In this document: piece after piece, positions 9,526 to 19,470 of the stretch
Layout of the letters: each line of letters opens with the position of its first letter
Position numbering within the stretch: position 1 is the stretch's first letter
The notes under the pieces: model-generated
Database searches by the model: none
Told to the model about the DNA's origin: nothing
The model's input: only the letters and a program-made list of their open reading frames with translations
Made by a program: the position numbers and the translations under genes
Origin: Roridomyces roridus
Taxonomy: Eukaryota; Basidiomycota; Agaricomycetes; Agaricales; Mycenaceae
Assembly (NCBI GenBank): GCA_029378245.1
Contig: JARKIF010000017.1
Location: 992,001-1,056,000, forward strand
Reading direction: 5' to 3'
DNA length: 64,000 bases

Positions 9526-11700
9526 GTTGTTGGCAGAGCGAGCCGTCGAGCTCGCGCCTCTGCTGCTCGGCTCGCTCGCTCGGGCCAGCCTACGGTTCAC
9601 ACTTCTACCCCGGCCTCTTCTCCTCGGACTCACGCTTACACTCCCCATCTGCCCCACTCTGCCCTCTTCCCCCCTCTGCCCCCGCCGCCGCCACGCCCCA
9701 ATACTGCCCCCCGTTGTAATAATCCCCTCCCTCCTAATCACGGCTCCCCTCCCGTTTCTTCTTCGCTACGCCGGGATGCCTGGGAATTTTATTTGCGGGA
9801 TTATCCCGACCACACCTTTGTATCCTCACTACTACAAATAATAGAATTTGGTTGCAACATCGGATATTCCGCACCTGATTCTGTTCCCCCAGTCAAGAAT
9901 CTCAAATCAGCCGACTCACACTCCGCTTTCATCACTGATTCACTTGACGCACTCATCTCCAAGGGTGCTGCTGCCGGTCCCTTTCCCACCCCGCCTTCTT
10001 TCCGCTTCCGTACTTCGCCGCTTGGCGTCGTCGAGCGCAAACGCAAGCCTGGCAAGCTTCGCATGATCAATCATCTTTCGTGGCCGCGTGGCTCATCCGT
10101 CAACGACGGTATTTCGGACGTTGAAGCCCAGATTACATATGATATGTTTGGGCGGGCCGTCTCCGACCTCTGTGTCTCTGGGCGTGGTTCCTTGATGGCC
10201 AAACTAGACCTCAAGGATGCCTTCCGCCATATTCCCATCCGCGTCACCGACCAGCATCTTATGGGCATGTTTTGGGCCGGCCGCTTTTACTATGCGGTAG
10301 TTCTGATGTTCGGACTCCGCTCGGCACCGTACATCTTCGACTTATTTTCTGAAGCTCTGCACTGGATCATCTCACGCCATATCCCCGCGCGCCTGCGCCA
10401 TTATTTGGATGACTTCTGGCTCGCTTTTGCGCCTGACACACCCTTGCGTGTAGCGGATGCTGCGGTGGATTGGGTCCTTGCACTCGGTGAGGAGCTCGGC
10501 TTGTCGTTCTCGGCTCCCAAGACCATACGGCCCGCTCTCCAGCTCGACTTCCTAGGTCTAGACTTGGACTCTGATGCCATGGAGGCACGCTTACCTGAGG
10601 AGAAGCTCGTATATCTCCGGGAATTGTTGGCGGCGTGGCAGCGCAAGCGTACCTGCACCTTGAAGGAGGTCGAGGAGCTTGTTGGCTACCTCCAGTTCTG
10701 CTCACAAGTCATTTATCGCTCGAGCGCGTTTCTTCGGCGGCTCTTCGACTTCTTCGGCAAATTTGCCTCCCCCTTCTCACGGCTTCACATCCCTGCGGGC
10801 GCGCGCTCCGATCTCGGCTGGTGGGCATCAGTTGGTGCTCACTGGAATGGTGTCCAACTTCTGGTGCCCGAGCGCCGAACACTTTTTGTCGAGACTGATG
10901 CGAGTGGGCGCAAGGGTCTCGGCGGTGTTTTCGGTGATCGTTGGTTCTCCTCCCGATGCCCTCGGCGTTTCCGGGGCCGGGACATCCAGTTCAAGGAGCT
11001 GTTCGCGATCTTGCAGGCAATCTTACGTTGGGGTGACGCGTGGTCTGGCACCCACGTCGTCTTTCGTTGTGATAATCAAGCGGTGGTCCAGTGGTTGAGC
11101 TCCGATACGTCGCGCTCTCGTCCAGCGATGCCCATCCTGAGGCAGATCATTCTTCTCTCCTCAGTGCTTCATTTCACGTTTTCTGCTGTCTGGCTCTCTT
11201 CATCTGATAATGCACTTGCTGATGCCGCTTCTCGCTTTCAGTACCAACGCCTGTTTCAGCTGGCACCGTATCTCAGCCGCACATCCTCAACGCCGCAGTC
11301 CCAGACGAGTGGTATTCGTCGCACTCTGATCTCCCTCGAGAGGTCGCATTTTTCCTCTGGCATGGACTTGCTTCTTCCACCTGCCAAACTTACTCATCCG
11401 CCCAACGCTCCTTCCTCGACTTCATCCGTCTCAACCCCCAATTCTCCGTCAGCCCAGGTCGTCGTCTCCTGCCAGTCACCGAGCTTGGGCTCATGGCCTG
11501 GGCATCGCACCTCGCCAGCAAAGATCGCCCGCTGCTCCACAGCACCATTAAAGGCTACCTCTCCGGTGTTCGTTCCCTCCACGTTGATCAAGGCCTCGGT
11601 CTCGATGCTTTCACCTCTGTTGCATTGCAGCGAGTCATCCGAGATATCAAGCGCTTCCAGGGCGATCGGCAGCGTCGGCCCAAACTTCCCATCACTCTAG
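9526..11700 (+). CDS. DIRS-like element ORF2, reverse transcriptase-RNase H
   Basis: Polymerase of the element, in the same frame as ORF1 and directly downstream of its TAG. No ATG occurs before conserved RT residues; the first is at the LRMINHLS motif near 10063. A Pro-rich linker (9526-9780) leads into RT blocks: KLRMINHLSWP, LMAKLDLKDAFRHIPI, MFGLRSAPYIF, the catalytic RHYLDDFWLAFAP (YLDD), and LQLDFLGLDL. RNase H follows: TLFVETDASGRKGLGGVF, QFKELFAILQA, VFRCDNQAVVQWL and DNALADAASRFQ, with the expected acidic residues (D in ETDAS, E in KEL, D in CDN, D in LADAASR). After about 11250 the frame continues to 11700 but overlaps the recombinase frame and is probably not functional protein. 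Confidence 0.88.
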   Translation, partial: VVGRASRRARASAARLARSGQPTVHTSTPASSPRTHAYTPHLPHSALFPPLPPPPPRPNTAPRCNNPLPPNHGSPPVSSSLRRDAWEFYLRDYPDHTFVSSLLQIIEFGCNIGYSAPDSVPPVKNLKSADSHSAFITDSLDALISKGAAAGPFPTPPSFRFRTSPLGVVERKRKPGKLRMINHLSWPRGSSVNDGISDVEAQITYDMFGRAVSDLCVSGRGSLMAKLDLKDAFRHIPIRVTDQHLMGMFWAGRFYYAVVLMFGLRSAPYIFDLFSEALHWIISRHIPARLRHYLDDFWLAFAPDTPLRVADAAVDWVLALGEELGLSFSAPKTIRPALQLDFLGLDLDSDAMEARLPEEKLVYLRELLAAWQRKRTCTLKEVEELVGYLQFCSQVIYRSSAFLRRLFDFFGKFASPFSRLHIPAGARSDLGWWASVGAHWNGVQLLVPERRTLFVETDASGRKGLGGVFGDRWFSSRCPRRFRGRDIQFKELFAILQAILRWGDAWSGTHVVFRCDNQAVVQWLSSDTSRSRPAMPILRQIILLSSVLHFTFSAVWLSSSDNALADAASRFQYQRLFQLAPYLSRTSSTPQSQTSGIRRTLISLERSHFSSGMDLLLPPAKLTHPPNAPSSTSSVSTPNSPSAQVVVSCQSPSLGSWPGHRTSPAKIARCSTAPLKATSPVFVPSTLIKASVSMLSPLLHCSESSEISSASRAIGSVGPNFPSL

Positions 11701-12338
11701 ATATCCTGACGAAGATGTCTAGCCATCCGGGCGACCTCTCCAACATCAACAATGCCGTCTTTGACGCCGCTTCCAAACTGGCGTGGGCTGGGTTCTTACG
11801 TTGCGGTGAATTCACTGTCCCGGATAATGCGGCGTTTGACAGCTCTATTCATCTCTCCCGCGCATCCGTCCAATTCTTTCCATCTTTCGAGTCTCCCGAT
11901 TACATGGAGCTCACAATCCCCGCTTCAAAGACCGACCCTTTCCGAGGTGGTGTTACGGTTACCATCGCCGCCTCGCCGAGCTCCGTGACTTGTCCCGTTC
12001 ACGCGATGAAGCACTTATTCACGCTGCACCCTCTTCCCAGCTCGTCACCTCTTTTCGCGGGCGCCGACGGCTCGCCGCTTAGGCGCTCGCAATTCATTCG
12101 CAACCTCAAGACTCGCCTGACGGCTGTCGGGATTGACAGTTCGGGTTACTCTGGGCACAGCTTCCGTGGCGGCGCTGCGACTGCCGCCGCTATAGCCGGT
12201 TATGCGGACTTCGAGATTCAATTGCTCGGCCGCTGGCGTAGCGACGCTTACAAGCTCTACCTCGACGTCCCTCGTAACCGAATTCTCAGTCTCTCTGCTC
12301 GTCTTCATGTGGCCGCTGCTCCTCCCGCAGTCTCTTGA
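11223..12338 (+). CDS. DIRS-like element ORF3, tyrosine recombinase
   Basis: Integrase of the phage-like tyrosine recombinase family. The frame is open from 11223, after a TGA at 11220-11222; the only early ATG is at 11493. A core-binding (SAM-like) domain is already recognisable upstream of that ATG, in PREVAFFLWHGLASSTCQTY and AQRSFLDFIRLNPQF, so translation probably begins earlier by -1 frameshift or splicing. The catalytic domain shows LAWAGFLRCGEF (first Arg), IPASKTDPFRGG, YSGHSFRGGAATAAA (His-x-x-Arg), and LLGRWRSDAYKLYLD with the nucleophilic Tyr. The stop is at 12336-12338. It overlaps the RT-RNase H frame by 478 nt. Confidence 0.88.
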   Translation, partial: CRFSLSVPTPVSAGTVSQPHILNAAVPDEWYSSHSDLPREVAFFLWHGLASSTCQTYSSAQRSFLDFIRLNPQFSVSPGRRLLPVTELGLMAWASHLASKDRPLLHSTIKGYLSGVRSLHVDQGLGLDAFTSVALQRVIRDIKRFQGDRQRRPKLPITLDILTKMSSHPGDLSNINNAVFDAASKLAWAGFLRCGEFTVPDNAAFDSSIHLSRASVQFFPSFESPDYMELTIPASKTDPFRGGVTVTIAASPSSVTCPVHAMKHLFTLHPLPSSSPLFAGADGSPLRRSQFIRNLKTRLTAVGIDSSGYSGHSFRGGAATAAAIAGYADFEIQLLGRWRSDAYKLYLDVPRNRILSLSARLHVAAAPPAVS

Positions 12339-12366
12339 GCCGCTGGCTCTCCGCTGCTCCCTCTGT

Positions 12367-12471
12367 GGCTCGAGCGCGGTCCCTCATGGTCCGTGCGAGA
12401 GAGCTTTGGCGACCAATCAATTCTGTTTGTCCCCAATCACTCTCTCTCTTCACACGACGAGCAAGGCATAG
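12367..12471 (+). repeat. Split direct repeat B1
   Basis: 105 bp, from GGCTCGAGCGCGGTCCCTCA to GCAAGGCATAG. It matches B2 (12745-12849) with about one substitution and abuts A2 directly, the expected B1-A2 junction of split-direct-repeat elements. Confidence 0.9.
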
Positions 12472-12682
12472 AAGAAGGGTTTGACGCGTCAAAGACGGTC
12501 TATGCAGGCGAGCTGATCCCTTTCACTCCATTCCGTGATCCCATTATCTCCTGATCCCTTTCATTCCACGATCCCATTATCTCTTTGTCTGCCTCACCAC
12601 ATATATATTTCCTCCTGCTCTCGTAGATAGACTTGTGTCCTCATCTCCTACATCCACTCACATAGCTCGCTAGCTTTTGATC
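12472..12682 (+). repeat. Split direct repeat A2
   Basis: 211 bp, from AAGAAGGGTTTGACGCG to TAGCTTTTGATC. It lacks the internal 51-bp duplication seen in A1. Confidence 0.9.
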
Positions 12683-12744
12683 TCCCTACCCTTACCGCTT
12701 CCCATCTTGTTGTTTTCCTGTAGTTTCGTCTTTCGCCGTTAGCC

Positions 12745-12849
12745 GGCTCGAGCGCGGTCCCTCACGGTCCGTGCGAGAGAGCTTTGGCGACCAATCAATT
12801 CTGTTTGTCCCCAATCACTCTCTCTCTTCACACGACGAGCAAGGCATAG
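12745..12849 (+). repeat. Split direct repeat B2, right end of element
   Basis: Second 105-bp B copy. Its last bases GGCATAG are followed at 12850 by ATTGGTTCCTCGG, which is P450 coding sequence on the opposite strand. Confidence 0.9.
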
Positions 12850-14690
12850 ATTGGTTCCTCGGGCAGCGCCTCCATCGTAAACGCCCACAGCATCCGGGAA
12901 ATGGTCAGCCAAATCTCGCGCTCCGCGACAATCATTCCAGGACAAATCCTACGGCTGCCAACTCCAGCTCAAGGTCAGATAAACTGCCAGTCTTGAGCAC
13001 TCACCCAGCTCCGAACATCCGGTGGTCACGCTCGTGCGGATCCGCGAGATTGGCGTTCTCAGCAGAGGTGAGGCTGTCGCGGAGATAGCGCTCGGGGTCG
13101 AATTTGTCCGGGTTGGCGTGCCGCTTGGGGTCGTGGTGCATTGTCCAGGTGTTGAGCACGACAACCGTACCCTTTGGAATGAACTGACCCTTGTAGGTGA
13201 CGTTCTCGCTCGCGACGTGGGGTGTACCGAGCCAGAAAGGGTTGTGGCATCGCTCGACCTCTTTGATGATCGCGTGGCAGAACGGAAGGTTCTGTGGGTT
13301 ATATATTCATCAGTCAGAGAGTTTCTGACCACGTGCCCAGAGATACCTTCTCATCTTCGACGGTGGGCATCCGATCGCGCCCGACGACCCTGTCGAGCTC
13401 CTCATGTGCGCGGTTCTGAATCTCCGGATATGCAGGAATCAGGGCCGAGAACCACTGCATGATAGCCGCCGTCTGCAATGTTGCTTGTAAGAACCGCCTC
13501 CACTCAAACAATGGAACTCGCCGTTTCAACGCCACCGATCATAAAAGCAGACGCAAGGATGGCCATATCTAAATGATCCATCCCCTCCTCCCCCTTCGTC
13601 TCAATCATTGTCTTTGCCAAACAATCCGGGACATCCTCGCCGCTCTCCATCCGGTGCTCGATATCCTTGATCATACCGCCGTATGTCTCTACCAGCTTCT
13701 CGTGCAGCTTCTCCCCTCGAGTGCGCATCGGCGTGGGGATTTGTTGGAGGATCGGGATAAAGTCAACGAGGTTGGACATGGGCCCCGTCACGTTCATAAA
13801 TTCGCGGCTGATCTTGAGCGCTTGCCCGACGAGGGGGTGATAGATGCTGCCTGTCCGTGTGCCAAAGACGATGGAGAGCATGTTGTTGAGCGAGGCGCGG
13901 CCGGCGTGAGGCTATGTGGTAGTAGGTGAGACGGGCATTCGGCGTTGTCGAGTCAAACTTACCTGTGGATCGACGGGCACTGCGCCGGCGCGGCTCTCCT
14001 GGTACATGGCTTTGATGAGCACGGTGGCCTCCGAGTCGAGGATATTCGTATAACTGTCAACAGCTCGCTGATTGAGCCAGGTGTTCGCAATGCGACGGTC
14101 CTTGCGCCTTGAATACATTCGTGTGAGTCCCACATCCGGCCCGAATAACACAAACTCACCATCGGTCATTGTACGGCGTCGCAGTGATCCCACGCCCGAC
14201 GAACACAATCTTGCTCTTGACGAACATCTCCTTCCGAGACGAGAAGACAGCACCGCTCGTCACCTGAGTCGTGCTCAACAAAGCGTTAAACAGTGCTTGT
14301 AGACCAACTCACAATGAGGTCCTTGACGACGTCAGGACTGGAAACAATGATGAAGAGTTGATTCCCCAGCCACAGTGAGTACAAGTCCCCGTATTTCTTC
14401 GCCCATCGGTCCAGTGTGATCTCAGGGTAGTGTGTCAGGAAGGGAAATGATCCCAGAATTGGCAGCCCTTGAGTCGCAAGTGAGCCGAGTTGTACAGAGT
14501 GGGTTGAACACGAACCGCGAGGTCCGGCCGGGATGTTGTTTCCATCTTTGTCGACGAGTGGACGCTCAACAAGGAGTTTCAGCGACCAATAGACCGCGCC
14601 GAGTGCCGCGAATGTAAGGAGCGGGTGAGGCAAGCTCGAAGAAGCATAAGCCCAGGTTAAGTGGTAGGTTGAGTTTGATACGAAATCCAT

Positions 14691-15344
14691 TTGGAAGGAA
14701 ATGGAAGGAGGATTGGTGTTGGGGAGAAGAGGTGCCGGGTTCTTGTTATCCGCGGCCTGGGCGTCGGGCTTTTTTTCTATTTAGGTACATAGCAGACCTT
14801 TTCCCTGCTGTCCGGGTATTCCCTTGGGCGGAAACAGAGCAAACATTGGAACAATGGAATCCTGTCCATTCAATCGCCGCCCGATTGCCGCCCGAGTCCG
14901 CGCACCCGAGCCACCGTGCCACCGTGTAACGGCTTTGGCGGATCACTGATATGTATGTTGGCTCGGCTCGCGGCAAGCACATTGTGAAGATACATCAACG
15001 GTGCCACTGGCCCTTGTTCAGTATTTAGAATAGAAAATTTTGTCGAAGCCGAGACCTTGCCCACTGATCTCAGTGCGAACACTTCGGCCTCTTGACGGCT
15101 CTTGCGGGTTCAGCGGCGACCTCATCGAAGCGGACCTCACACACCGCCCGACGGATACCCGTTTAATAATAAATTCATTTGCTTACATCCTTGTTTACGA
15201 TTCGGATACGACTCCGAATGGCAACGGACACAGTGGGACCCTGCCGAATGTCGTATACAGACGTCTATGCGGTGTCCTCCAGCCGAGGCGGCGATCATGT
15301 CATTTTACTTCTTCCTGATGTGATCCAGCATCATGTAACGCACA
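14691..15344. other. Intergenic between P450 and its decayed paralogue
   Basis: Contains the promoter region of the split P450. No gene is recognised. Confidence 0.4.
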
Positions 15345-15770
15345 ACTCATGTGAGACCCCTGGCCATGGCTGGCGACCTCGACGCCAAGTCAACACAAAG
15401 TCGACAACAAGTCAATTGACTTGATTGAGACGTGGGTATTCGCTCAGCGTGTCCAGGGTATGGTGGAACTAATCTCCAAGGATCCAGCTCGCCGTCCGCA
15501 CTCAATGTTCATCCCGAGGGGAAATGGAAGGCAAGTACAGCCAAAGTACCAATCACAAGTGTGTTTCAACAAGTTACAGATATTAGTCCGCTACAGTCCA
15601 CAATGTACAGTGGGTCCTTCTCGGGTCATCCATCTTGTTGCATAAGTATTCAAAGCAGCTTCCTCATAATCCTCCAGCGCAAGACTCTAACTCGTGGGGA
15701 ATCAAATTCACCTGGAAAGGGACAGGCGAGCGCCCCGAAAGTCCATCATGCCCCCTCAAGTCAAGTATGT
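15345..15770 (-). pseudogene. 3' remnant of a second P450 copy
   Basis: Similar to 7716-8190, in the same order and orientation: the 3' flank (GTGAGACCCCTGGCCA, GTGTCCAGGGTATGGTGGAA) and the last coding part. On the minus strand 15760-15675 reads DLRGHDGLSGRSPVPFQVNL, the P450 C-terminal signature, ending at a TGA after a few divergent residues. Everything upstream of about 15770 is missing. This is the relic of a tandem duplication of the P450 gene, which explains why the two stretches look like a dispersed repeat. Confidence 0.75.
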
Positions 15771-15828
15771 AACAAAAAGGGAAGAAAAGTGAAATCCAAC
15801 TTCGAGCCCAAGCCCTGACACCTATGAA

Positions 15829-16813
15829 TCACGTACTCGGAACTAGAGAGCCAGCACCCATGCCTAAACTCATCCCAGTCCGCGGAGTGTACACCCAATC
15901 ACACATATCTGGAACATGGATGACAGAATGCGTAATCTCTGTCGCTGTCGCCACACCGTATTTGACCGGGACCAACGCGGCTGCAGGCGGTGGTGGTGGC
16001 AGCGGCGGCGGAGATGGAGGGCGCATGCTCTCGCGCGAGTACAGCGAGGGCACAGTGGACGCTGCGGAGTCGGCGCGTTCGAGCGACTGCGCAGGCAATC
16101 CCACTTGGGTTGACGACGACGAATCGATGAGGGTAGGAGGGGGAATAGGACGCTGCTGCTCCATAGCCATCCGGGGCGCAGGTCCAGGCTCGCCATCATA
16201 TCCGCTCGAAGCGTGAGGCACGAAGTAGTTGTAGTACGGCGTCTTCACCGGGACACCCCCGCACGCGAAACTACTCCCAGCGCTGGTCGGGCGCTCAACG
16301 ACTGCAACGGGGAATGCGTGGTAGACGGGCGACGCGGGTGTCGAGTCGGTGAAGTTGGATCGTGCCGGCGTCCCTCCCGAGTACTTCCATGCTACCTCGT
16401 CGCAATGCGGGCTGAGATGTATCCTACTTCGATGGGATGGGCGGCGCCTCCACAGAAAGTATGCGATGCCGAGGATAATCACGACGGCGGCGATGGAAGC
16501 GATGGGTGCTGCGATGAGTACGATCCGGTGTGGGTTGCCGCCTGATGTGGAGGGAGGGGAATTTGCTGAGGCCGAGGGTGCAGGAATGATAGAGGGACCA
16601 GGAGCCGGAGAAGTGAGCGCCGGGCCCGTCGAGGACGTTCTGAGTGTGCATCAGTCAGCTCCGGTGGCAAGAGTAGCACATTGCCTACCCCTGTGAGATC
16701 CCAGAGGCGACGCGGGTGGATGACATTGAAGACAAATAAGGGAAGTAACAAGCGAGAATCAAGGTGTAAGAGCGCGAGCCGAGGAAAGGGAAGTCGGTAC
16801 CAAGACGGGGCAT
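15829..16813 (-). CDS. Single-pass membrane protein with Ser/Thr/Pro-rich ectodomain
   Basis: Two exons join in frame: the first ends CACAGGG before GTAGGCAA (near 16690), and the second begins after CACTCAG near 16638, reading GTSSTGPALTSPAP. From the ATG at 16811-16813 the N-terminus MPRLGTDFPFLGSRSYTLIL has a weak signal-peptide-like stretch; an alternative ATG at 16724-16726 lacks it. A TATAA at 16821-16825 is too close to the first ATG to serve it and would suit the second. A Ser/Thr/Pro-rich stalk leads to one transmembrane helix (IVLIAAPIASIAAVVIILGI) and a basic stop-transfer WRRRPSHRSR. The long cytoplasmic tail contains a poly-proline run (PPPLPPPPPAAA). The layout resembles fungal Mid2/WSC-like wall sensors or mucins, but no cysteine-rich domain is visible, so function is open. 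Confidence 0.65.
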
Positions 16814-18736
16814 TGCTCCTTATAAATCTGGACACCGGAGATGAGGCGCTGTTGTGATACATGACTGTCAGTCGGAACAAGAGCCAGGAATAATGAATCG
16901 TGGAGCAACTAGAAGGCCTTTCGATTGACTTTAGGCGGACCTAGACGATAATGAGTTGTGTTGGGGAGATATTCATGACCGGAGGCGTAGTGTAATTATA
17001 GGGGAACGCCGGGAATGTACATACGGCCTTCATCTCGGCCAGTGTATGGTTCGTCGAAGCAAGAGAAGGGAAGACACGTCAGCCTCAGCGGGTCTTTTTA
17101 TACCGCCGGAGGTGGCAGGAGCCGGGTGGCATTGCGACTGTCTAGTGGCTTGGACAGGATGCGAGTAGAATCATCCGGAGGACGGGAGGAATGGAGAGCG
17201 GATGGTGAGTGGTGGAGGAAGACAAGCGGTGATTGATCCGAAAGCTGATCCGTGATTTTCTTCATTTCTGTTCTAGACCAGGCTGGTTGACCGGAGGAAT
17301 CAGGTACTGGAGGAGTGGTGGTTAATGACTCGGCGTGTCGTAAGTTAAATGCAGTCGTGTGTTCAATTCGCAGTTTTGGATGATATCGGGTTTTTCCACC
17401 GAAGACAAAGAGAAATGAGACTGCAAGCAGCAAACTCACCGGCGCCCAACAGTCTCAGAGCAGGGATTTAAGGTTTTCGCGCCGCTATGGATCTTGGCAC
17501 CAGGTGGGCGGGTACACAATCCGGACCCTGGACACCGCATAAGCACTGTGGCTCTGAATCTTGCGCACGCATCTCCGTTCGACTCGGAGTCGGGCTGCGA
17601 ATACCTCTGGTGCCCAGTGGCATGATGATTTTTTTTGGGTGTGACCGAATGCAATTGATACCACTTCCACACTTATGTCGTGAACCCTCGCTGTAACTGC
17701 CTGTAATTGGTCGTTTGAGCCGCCAGCCAATATCAATTCACTCATTTCAACTTCAGTCCTCAGCACATCCGAGTCGGTCACCCTTCAAACCCAAATACGA
17801 TTTAGCTGGTGGTTCGATTCCACCCAAGGACAAATCGTAGCACCTGTTTCCACCATTTTTTTTTTTTTCACTTTCCAGTGAGTGATGAATTCTTCCACAG
17901 TTTGATCGCGTACGGGGAAGTGATGATTGCCCATTCATCTCGCAGAAAATTCTGTCGTACGTATGCGCATTGCCCGAGTTTTTTGCGGAGACAAACTAAG
18001 TAGTTCCAGAACATCAATGTGATGAATCTCATTTGGGCCGTCAACTTGTAGCCCGCGCTGGACAAGGATGGCAATGTCATTGAACCGCCGACCGGACACT
18101 TTCGCCTATTCAAAGGTTCGTTTGTCTGTTGAAGCAAGTATCACACTGAGCGATATCGCCCAGGGAATCACGTGCGAACCACTCCCTTTCAAATGTCGCA
18201 TCACCCCGCGGACAGCCGAGAAGGCTGAGATCATTCGGCGCGAATTTTTTGATGCGGCGAACACATTCAAGAACTTTGAATTTGGGCTCAGTGAGGACAC
18301 GGAGTTTGTGTTGAGATCTAGGGACCGCTTGCAGTCGAAAGGACCTCTGCACCGAGAGAGATCATTGAGCTGCGGGAAGGAAGTGCTGTGCAAGTGATGC
18401 GGGGAGGCGGCGATTGATGGGCGGTGTTAGCAAACGGCGAACGCAACAACACTTCTTGAACCACCAACGAGCAACACAACTCCTGTGGAAAGAGAAAGAA
18501 GCCCCATAAAGAGAGAGGCGGAAGGAAGTGTGGTGACTCGATGGGAAAGCGGAACGGAAGCCGGCAAGCTAACATGAGTCGCATCATGACTTCTTGATGG
18601 CATGCCGAGGGCCGAAACGTGACTCGGTTTGACTCGCAACCCCTATGTTCACAAAGAATAAATGCAAGGGCTGTGACTCGCAGTAAGACACTCCGTTTTT
18701 TCCATCCACAATGCCCTCTGCGCTATAAATCTATAC
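16814..18736. other. Intergenic, no gene recognised
   Basis: About 1.9 kb. It has a T13 run at 17858-17870 and short frames without recognisable domains. A stretch at 18055-18115 (+) reads LDKDGNVIEPPTGHFRLFK, and intron-like sequence follows, so a small unknown gene cannot be excluded. TE termini begin near 18737. Confidence 0.35.
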
Positions 18737-18825
18737 CAGGTTTGCTTAAACAATCGGCGTCGCAATGATAAATGATGTTTAAACAGGTGGGAGGACTGTC
18801 ACACCGGAAAAAGAATACAACAAGC

Positions 18826-18905
18826 AAGAATTGAACACAAGACCTCATCGATGGAGAGACATGTGATAGAGTTTAACACCAAAGCCACTACACCAAACAG
18901 CCGTT
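18826..18905 (-). repeat. tRNA-like sequence (Pol III box pattern)
   Basis: On the minus strand GGCTGTTTGGTGTAGTGGCT resembles a tRNA D-arm/A box, and about 45 nt later TGTGTTCAATTCTTG resembles a T-loop/B box. Acceptor-stem pairing is poor, so this is a tRNA-derived (SINE-like) fragment and not a working tRNA gene. Confidence 0.45.
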
Positions 18906-19384
18906 GCAATGGTTAAATGCACCCTGATTCCTCCTGGACTTGTTTGAATTCTTCCATTGGTCCGGTGTCAACATTCATGTCCATTGTTTAAACACTGTTC
19001 AACTGTGGAGAAAATTCATCATCACCAGGACAAGAAGACCCTTTGCTAAGTACTCTTGCTGCTCACTGTAGTTGATTCATTCAACAGGGATCAAACTGTT
19101 AAACACGCACAATGTTTAATCACTTAAAACAGAACAGAATCATTAAACACAGTTTAATCCTGAGTCAGATGGTTGAATTTGAACTCCCCAAGACAGACTG
19201 GATAAGAGTGAAGTGAGAGACTGTATTAAATACACCTTCCCATAAGGTTGTCCTTTGCCAACAGAACAAAAAACTAATCTTCACCGTGAGTGCAGTAGAG
19301 AGACTTGAGAAAGAATTGAACTTCAAAGACCAGTCACATCAGTGTGCAAATGAAAGTGGACCCAATGTTTCATGGCTTCTCAGT

Positions 19385-19470
19385 GCTCATTTAGTGTAGT
19401 GGTTTCAGTGTATATGCAGTGTTCCCTCTTTGTGCAACTGCCTCTGGGTTCAATTCCTGAGGCTGGCAAC
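19385..19470 (+). repeat. tRNA-like sequence (Pol III box pattern)
   Basis: TTTAGTGTAGTGGTTTCAGT (A-box-like) is followed by TCTGGGTTCAATTCCTGAGG (B-box-like). The second repeats the pattern at 18826-18905 in the opposite orientation. No convincing acceptor stem or anticodon arm. Confidence 0.45.

Larger units (their letters stand above)
8191..12849 (+). mobile_element. DIRS-order (Ngaro/PAT-like) tyrosine-recombinase retrotransposon
   Basis: 4,659-bp element with split direct repeats in the order A1 (8191-8452), coding region, B1 (12367-12471), A2 (12472-12682), B2 (12745-12849). It encodes a gag-like protein, reverse transcriptase with RNase H, and a tyrosine recombinase instead of a DDE integrase. 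This architecture and gene set define the DIRS order; split direct repeats fit the PAT/Ngaro branches, and Ngaro is the branch known from basidiomycetes. I recognise no methyltransferase domain. It lies in the last exon of a P450 gene without target-site duplication, as expected for recombinase-mediated integration of a circular intermediate. All frames are open apart from the single gag/pol TAG, so it looks young and possibly active. Confidence 0.9.
8073..14690 (-). pseudogene. Cytochrome P450 gene split by a DIRS-like insertion
   Basis: Monooxygenase of the fungal membrane-bound P450 type. The start at 14688-14690 gives an N-terminal anchor helix (LLTFAALGAVYWSLKLLV) followed by the proline-rich PAGPRG hinge. 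Further in: the I-helix region MAILASAFMIGGVETASS, K-helix IKEVERCHNPFW (E-x-x-R), FDPERYL, and the haem loop FGAGRRICPGMIVAERE, whose frame is completed by an intron between G and R. The sequence then reads AFTMEALPEEP and stops at 12850, where the element 8191-12849 begins. On the other side, 8190 down to 8073, the minus strand reads DLKEYDGLSGRSPVPF and ends TGA, the normal P450 C-terminus. Joining 12850 to 8190 gives PEEPIDLKEYDG in frame. All other exons look undamaged, so disruption is recent. Without element loss or splicing the protein would lose about 38 C-terminal residues. Confidence 0.88.

Noticed and set aside
9284..9841. 185-residue frame overlapping the gag-like and RT frames
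   Set aside because: Shadow of the Pro/Ser-rich gag tail and linker in another frame; it does not contain conserved residues.
17800..17870. Possible tRNA gene: perfect T-arm (GGTGG TTCGATT CCACC) followed 40 bp later by a T13 run
   Set aside because: No anticodon stem and only a partial acceptor match (GTCCT with AGGAC) upstream; at most a tRNA-derived fragment.
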